Assembly (NCBI GenBank): GCA_016866585.1
Contig: VGMB01000040.1
Coordinates: 1-10,310, forward strand
DNA from: Chlamydiota bacterium
GTDB lineage: Bacteria > Chlamydiota > Chlamydiia > Chlamydiales > Rhabdochlamydiaceae
Direction: 5' to 3'
Length of the DNA: 10,310 nt
This document shows positions 6,329 to 10,310 of the stretch, piece by piece. How positions within the stretch are numbered: position 1 is the stretch's first letter; the number at the start of each line of letters is the position of its first letter. A program made the position numbers and the translations under genes. The notes under the pieces were generated by a model, which was not told where the DNA came from, searched no databases, and was given only the letters and a program-made list of their open reading frames with translations.

Positions 6329-8221
6329 TCACTTACCTCGATAAGAAACCTTTTTAACTTTTTGAGTAGAAACTCTAACACCTCTGGTACTGGCTCCCAT
6401 AAGAGGAGCTTCCTTTAAAGAGTAATTTTCTTTATGAGCTTTTTGTTTTCCTGTTTGAGCAAATAGAATTTCAACTTGAGCATCTGGATCTGTTGAAAAA
6501 TGTAACAATTCTGCATTTTCCTCAAAAAACCGATATGATTTTTCCAAAATAAACTTCTCAACAACAAATCGTTTAGTCCATGCTTGCTGGGTATCATTTT
6601 TTTTATAGATAATATTCATTACTGTTTTTTTATCAGCAACTCCTATCCACACTACATCTTCAAAGTATTGCTTCTCGGGAATATTGACAACTTTGTACGT
6701 ACCGTCTTTAAAAAAAGCTAATAATTTATCAAAATTTGTACATTGTATCACTATCGGCCCGGATACTTTAGTTCCAGCAAATCCAGTCGAGGGATCGAAA
6801 CCAAATTTAATATCCTTAGTCTCTATAGCTCTTCGATCTATCTCTTCTATTGCTTTTACTTTTGTTTTTCTTGGGTATAAATGAGCAAATCTCTCTATTA
6901 ATTTTTTAATATATTCAACAGTGTACTTTTTAATATTCTTTAAATTTTTTTCAACGATCTTTAAAAGATCCTCTAGATAAGCTATTTCTTCTTTATTTTG
7001 ATCAATATCAAACTGAGAGATCTTTCTAATCGGAATCTGTAGTAGTTTCTCTCTATCATCTTGAGTGGGAGATCTCAATAGCCTACGCACAAAAGGCTTT
7101 AATGATTCTTCTAAGGATTTGTGTATACCTTCTAAGGTCTTTATTTTTTCTAGCTTCTTGTATAAGCGTTTCTCTATGAAGATCCTTTCTAGAGATTTAT
7201 AAAACATCTTTTCTTTTAGTCTATCTCTTTCTATTTCAAGTTCTTTTTTATGATAGGTAAGTAATAACTCTGTATGATGGTTCAAAATTTCGTGGACATC
7301 TGTTTCCCAAGGATGATCATTTTTAATTACAATAATCTGAGAACTTAATGTTACCTCACATTCAGTAAAGCCATAAAGAGCATCAAGTATTTCTTCCGCG
7401 TATTGCCCTCTAGGCAATTTAATTTCAATCTCAACCTCTTTTGCAGTGTAATCATTGATGGACTCAATTCTTATCTTGCCCTTTTTAGCTGCTTCATCAA
7501 TAGATCTAATCAAACTTTCGGTAGTAGTTCCATAGCATATCTCTTTGATAACAAGAGTCTTTTGATCAACAATATCAATTTTTGCACGTAACTTTATTTT
7601 TCCTCGGCCTTTATCATACAGGCTTTTATCCATAATTCCTCCCGTTGGGAAATCTGGATAAATTCTATAATTTTTTCCTTCTATTATAGCGATCTGAGCC
7701 TCTAAGAGCTCTTTAAAATTATGAGGCAAAATGTGCGTTGCCATACCGACGGCTATACCATCAGCTCCTTGCATCAAGAGCAAGGGTATTTTTGCTGGTA
7801 ACACAACAGGCTCATAATTTCTACCATCATAAGAAGGGATTTTATCTGTAATATCTGGATTAAAAAGAGTTTCTTTAGCAAGAGTTGACAATCTAGTTTC
7901 TATATATCGTGCGGCTGCCGAGGGATCACCGGTAAAAATATTTCCGAAATTTCCCTGCTTTTCTAGTAGATATCCCTTGTTAGCTAGATTAACTAGTGCT
8001 TCATAAATTGCTGCATCTCCGTGAGGGTGAAGCTGCATAGTCTGTCCTACAATATTAGCCACCTTATGTAACTTATCATCATTGTGTCTCCATAAGATTT
8101 CTAAAATACGTCTTTGAACTGGCTTAAGACCATCGACAACACTAGGTATAGCTCTATCAAGAATCACATATGATGCATATTTGATGAAGTGATCCTTCAT
8201 CTGTTGCTTAAGGTCATCCAT
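6329..8221 (-). CDS. parC: DNA topoisomerase IV subunit A (ParC; chlamydial gyrA_2 type)
   Basis: This is the breakage-reunion subunit of a type IIA topoisomerase; with ParE it decatenates daughter chromosomes. The 630-residue protein begins directly with the winged-helix region (YASYVILDRAIPSVVDGLKP, 15-34; QRR 36-38). It has the HPHGDAAIYEAL segment (65-76) and the catalytic Arg105-Tyr106 in AAARYIETR. The tower and coiled-coil region spans about 310-450 (rich in Lys/Glu, TYHKKELEIERDRLKEK). The C-terminal domain (~470-630) is short and degenerate and lacks the GyrA-box QRRGGKG, which argues for topoisomerase IV rather than gyrase. E. coli ParC is ~750 residues. The residue matching Ser83 of GyrA/Ser80 of ParC, the main quinolone contact, is Ala70; the second contact is an acidic Glu74. 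The start overlaps the end of parE by 8 bases, so the subunits are probably coupled. Confidence 0.92.
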   Translation of the reverse strand: MDDLKQQMKDHFIKYASYVILDRAIPSVVDGLKPVQRRILEILWRHNDDKLHKVANIVGQTMQLHPHGDAAIYEALVNLANKGYLLEKQGNFGNIFTGDPSAAARYIETRLSTLAKETLFNPDITDKIPSYDGRNYEPVVLPAKIPLLLMQGADGIAVGMATHILPHNFKELLEAQIAIIEGKNYRIYPDFPTGGIMDKSLYDKGRGKIKLRAKIDIVDQKTLVIKEICYGTTTESLIRSIDEAAKKGKIRIESINDYTAKEVEIEIKLPRGQYAEEILDALYGFTECEVTLSSQIIVIKNDHPWETDVHEILNHHTELLLTYHKKELEIERDRLKEKMFYKSLERIFIEKRLYKKLEKIKTLEGIHKSLEESLKPFVRRLLRSPTQDDREKLLQIPIRKISQFDIDQNKEEIAYLEDLLKIVEKNLKNIKKYTVEYIKKLIERFAHLYPRKTKVKAIEEIDRRAIETKDIKFGFDPSTGFAGTKVSGPIVIQCTNFDKLLAFFKDGTYKVVNIPEKQYFEDVVWIGVADKKTVMNIIYKKNDTQQAWTKRFVVEKFILEKSYRFFEENAELLHFSTDPDAQVEILFAQTGKQKAHKENYSLKEAPLMGASTRGVRVSTQKVKKVSYRGK

Positions 8222-10022
8222 CTTGCTTCTCTAAGTTTTTCATTATAAAGTTTTTTCTCGATGGGGTATTCTTACCCATGTAAAATTCTAAAGTTGGTTT
8301 AATATCGGACAAGTTGTGAATCAGAACTGGTATTAATCTGATGTCCTTAGATATAAATTGCTCAAATTCATCTGGAGATATTTCTCCCAACCCTTTAAAG
8401 CGAGTAATTTCAATTCCTTTTTTAAGGTCTGAAATTGCTTTTTGTTTTTCTTCTTCCGAATAACAATAGATGGTTCTTTCTTTATTTCTAACTTTGAATA
8501 AAGGGGTCTCCAGTATGTATAAATGACCATCTAGAACAAGACCTTCGAAATATGTTAGAAAAAAAGTTATCAATAAATTGCGTATATGCATGCCATCAAC
8601 ATCTGCATCAGTAGCAAGAATAACTTTATTATAACGTAAATTATCTAAACCTTCCTCGATGTTCAAAGCCGACATTAGATTGTACATCTCTTCATTCTTA
8701 TACAACATCTCGAGCTTCATACCGTGAACGTTAAGAGGTTTACCCCTTAAGGAAAATACAGCTTGAGTAAACGGATCTCTAGTCATAACAACGGAAGCTG
8801 ATGCCGACTCTCCTTCTGTTAAAAAAATTACCGATTTCTCCCCTTCTTTGGAACCATCTCCATAATGATATTTACAATCTCTAAGTTTAGGTATTTTAAA
8901 AGATATTTTCTTCTGCTTTTCTTTGGCTTCTTTTTTTACTGCCGCTAATTCTTTACGCAACTTTTCATTGAATAAGATTCTTTCCAAGATCAGCTTACTA
9001 ACTTCTTCATTTTTATAAAGTAAAGTTTGAACCGCATCCTTAACTTCTTGAACTATTGGAGCACGTATTTCATTATTAGAAAGCTTGTTTTTTGTTTGCG
9101 ATTCAAACATAGGATCTTTTACTTTAACGAGTATTGTACCAACGATTCCCTCTCTTACATCTACACCTTGAAAATTTTTTTTCGTAAATTCATTAATCCC
9201 CTTTAGAATACCTTCTCTAAAAGCGGACAGATGTGTTCCTCCATCCTGCGTATGCTGTCCATTAACGAACGAAAAATAGGTTTCACCGTAGCTAGAGGAG
9301 TGTAAAAAAGCAAACTCTAACGTTTTACCCCGATAATGAAGTGGTTCATAGAGCCTGTCGTCTTTTACTTCATCATTAAGAAGATCTAACAAGCCATTTT
9401 CCGATTTAATCTCTTCACCATTAAAGATTAAAACTAAACCTGTATTCAGGTAAGCATAATGGCGCAATCTTTTAAGAATAAGCTCTGTATGGAAGGAATA
9501 CTTCTTAAAAATTTCGGTATCGGGAATAAACTCAACAAAGGTTCCATTAGGTTCTTTTGTTTTGCCCTTTTTTTTATCTTTTAGAATACCCTTAGAAAAG
9601 CTGGCTTCAACAAACTCGCCATCTCTTACACTTTTAACCTTGAAAAAAGAAGAAAGGGCATTAACAGCCTTAGTCCCTACTCCATTTAAGCCAACAGAAA
9701 ATTGGAACACGTCATCATTATATTTAGCACCGGTATTTATCTGGCTTACACACTCAACAACCTTTCCAAGAGGAATCCCTCTACCATAATCTCTCACAGA
9801 AACAGTAGAACTTTTAGTGTTTAATTCTATCTCGATCTTAGATCCGTTACCCATAATGAATTCGTCTATGGAATTGTCGATAACTTCCTTAAGCATGATA
9901 TATATACCGTCATCAGGATGAGTACCGTCACCAAGACGGCCTATATACATCCCCGATCTCAACCTAATATGAGCTAATGCATCAAGAGACTGCACAGCGC
10001 TTTCATCATACCTTTTAGCCAT
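8214..10022 (-). CDS. parE: DNA topoisomerase IV subunit B (ParE; chlamydial gyrB_2 type)
   Basis: This 602-residue protein is the ATPase/TOPRIM subunit partnering ParC. The GHKL ATPase site is intact: EVIDNSIDE (46-54, Glu46 and Asn50), RDYGRGIP (77-84) and the VGLNGVGTKAVNAL loop (110-123). The transducer domain follows. The TOPRIM domain has TEGESASAS (402-410, metal Glu403), SLRGKPLNVHG (424-434) and DADVDGMHIR (472-481, Asp472/474/476), and ends with RFKGLGEISP (541-550) and YMGKNTPSRK (581-590). The TEGESAS and RGKPLN variants and the absence of the ~170-residue GyrB insert of proteobacteria fit the Bacteroidetes/Chlamydiae topoisomerase IV group. The ATG at 10022-10020 is the only plausible start: the residues after it match the family N-terminus and the ATG 13 bases upstream is out of frame. 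The Shine-Dalgarno match is weak. It is first in the parE-parC operon. Confidence 0.93.
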   Translation of the reverse strand: MAKRYDESAVQSLDALAHIRLRSGMYIGRLGDGTHPDDGIYIMLKEVIDNSIDEFIMGNGSKIEIELNTKSSTVSVRDYGRGIPLGKVVECVSQINTGAKYNDDVFQFSVGLNGVGTKAVNALSSFFKVKSVRDGEFVEASFSKGILKDKKKGKTKEPNGTFVEFIPDTEIFKKYSFHTELILKRLRHYAYLNTGLVLIFNGEEIKSENGLLDLLNDEVKDDRLYEPLHYRGKTLEFAFLHSSSYGETYFSFVNGQHTQDGGTHLSAFREGILKGINEFTKKNFQGVDVREGIVGTILVKVKDPMFESQTKNKLSNNEIRAPIVQEVKDAVQTLLYKNEEVSKLILERILFNEKLRKELAAVKKEAKEKQKKISFKIPKLRDCKYHYGDGSKEGEKSVIFLTEGESASASVVMTRDPFTQAVFSLRGKPLNVHGMKLEMLYKNEEMYNLMSALNIEEGLDNLRYNKVILATDADVDGMHIRNLLITFFLTYFEGLVLDGHLYILETPLFKVRNKERTIYCYSEEEKQKAISDLKKGIEITRFKGLGEISPDEFEQFISKDIRLIPVLIHNLSDIKPTLEFYMGKNTPSRKNFIMKNLEKQDG

Positions 10023-10097
10023 AAAACCAACTCATAAACAAAATTTATCTGCGACAGTAAAAACCTTAGTCTTTTATGACCCAGGTCTACTCCGTTT

Positions 10098-10126
10098 TTT
10101 ACATTATTTATTGCTATATCTATCTT
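10098..10126 (+). promoter_or_regulatory. Possible promoter for the right-edge open frame
   Basis: TTTACA (10098-10103) matches the -35 consensus at 5 of 6. After exactly 17 bases TATCTT (10121-10126) matches the -10 at 4 of 6. Transcription would start near 10133, about 20 bases before an ATG at 10154 and after the in-frame ATG at 10076. Confidence 0.35.
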
Positions 10127-10153
10127 TTTATCGCCCCAGAGAACCATTTAACG

Positions 10154-10310
10154 ATGATAACACATCCCAACGGGCCCACACTCTATATAGTGGATCAATC
10201 AATAAACAGAGCTGTCCTACATGCCTATCTACCAATTATGACAGATGGTTTGCAAGAATATTTTTTGAAATTAATTTCTTGTGGGATATTTTATTCGAAC
10301 GTGTCGAGTA
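10154..10310 (+). CDS. Partial open frame of unknown function, running off the right edge
   Basis: The frame stays open from the ATG at 10154 to the end of the window (about 52 residues), and an in-frame ATG at 10076 would extend it by 26 residues. I prefer 10154 because it lies downstream of a promoter-like sequence; only a weak AGAGAA precedes it. The residues (GPTLYIVDQSINRAVLHAYL, then a Leu/Ile/Phe-rich stretch) match no family I know. In C. trachomatis the neighbour of gyrB_2 is hemA, but this N-terminus lacks the GxxGxxxxxxxxR pattern of glutamyl-tRNA reductase, so I do not assign it. The minus-strand frames are closed here. It lies divergent to parE. It may be a real gene start or a chance frame. 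Confidence 0.35.
   Translation, partial: MITHPNGPTLYIVDQSINRAVLHAYLPIMTDGLQEYFLKLISCGIFYSNVSS

Noticed and set aside
6300..6350. Possible bidirectional terminator at the convergent stops (TTATC and GATAA)
   Set aside because: Only five base pairs with a loop of more than 25 bases; not a credible hairpin.
10022..10075. Minus-strand promoter for parE (TTTACT, 17 bases, TTTATG)
   Set aside because: The -10 match is only 3 of 6 and would put the transcript start almost on the ATG; too weak to annotate.

Overview
The window is AT-rich bacterial DNA that looks like part of a chromosome of a Chlamydiae-type organism, probably one of the amoeba- or arthropod-associated 'environmental' chlamydiae rather than Chlamydia itself. 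This rests on the gene set and protein style, not on any search. A GroEL-like chaperone without the usual glycine-methionine tail lies close to a calcineurin-like phosphohydrolase, as I recall for groEL3 (CT755) and CT754 in Chlamydia trachomatis. The topoisomerase pair is of the short chlamydial/Bacteroidetes topoisomerase IV type, annotated gyrB_2/gyrA_2 in Chlamydia. Other AT-rich bacteria cannot be fully excluded.

Layout on the + strand: the 3' part of a GroEL gene (cut by the left edge) ends at 727 and is followed by a strong 12-bp hairpin at 741-767. Next come a family 9 glycosyltransferase (789-1733), an 85-90% A+T gap carrying a possible promoter and inverted repeat, a very basic unrecognised protein (1825-2208), a leader hairpin that takes in the next start codon, a metallophosphoesterase (2294-3208), a cysteine-cluster protein of the YkgJ type (3321-3743), a PGM2-type phosphohexomutase (3789-5540) and a short-chain dehydrogenase/reductase (5537-6325) coupled to the mutase by an ATGA overlap.

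On the - strand, parE (10022-8214) and parC (8221-6329) form an operon with an 8-base overlap. They converge on the dehydrogenase gene with only three bases between the two stop codons. To the right of parE is a divergent open frame running off the window edge, with a plausible promoter but no recognisable product.

Functionally this is mostly housekeeping: protein folding, sugar-phosphate and envelope-glycan metabolism, and chromosome decatenation. I see no transposon, phage module, CRISPR array, toxin-antitoxin pair, tRNA or rRNA. I found no convincing new multi-gene system. The parts most worth a second look are the lysine-rich orphan protein with its own regulatory-looking DNA, the hairpin over the phosphoesterase start codon, the divergent GroEL, and an alanine at the quinolone-contact serine position of ParC.
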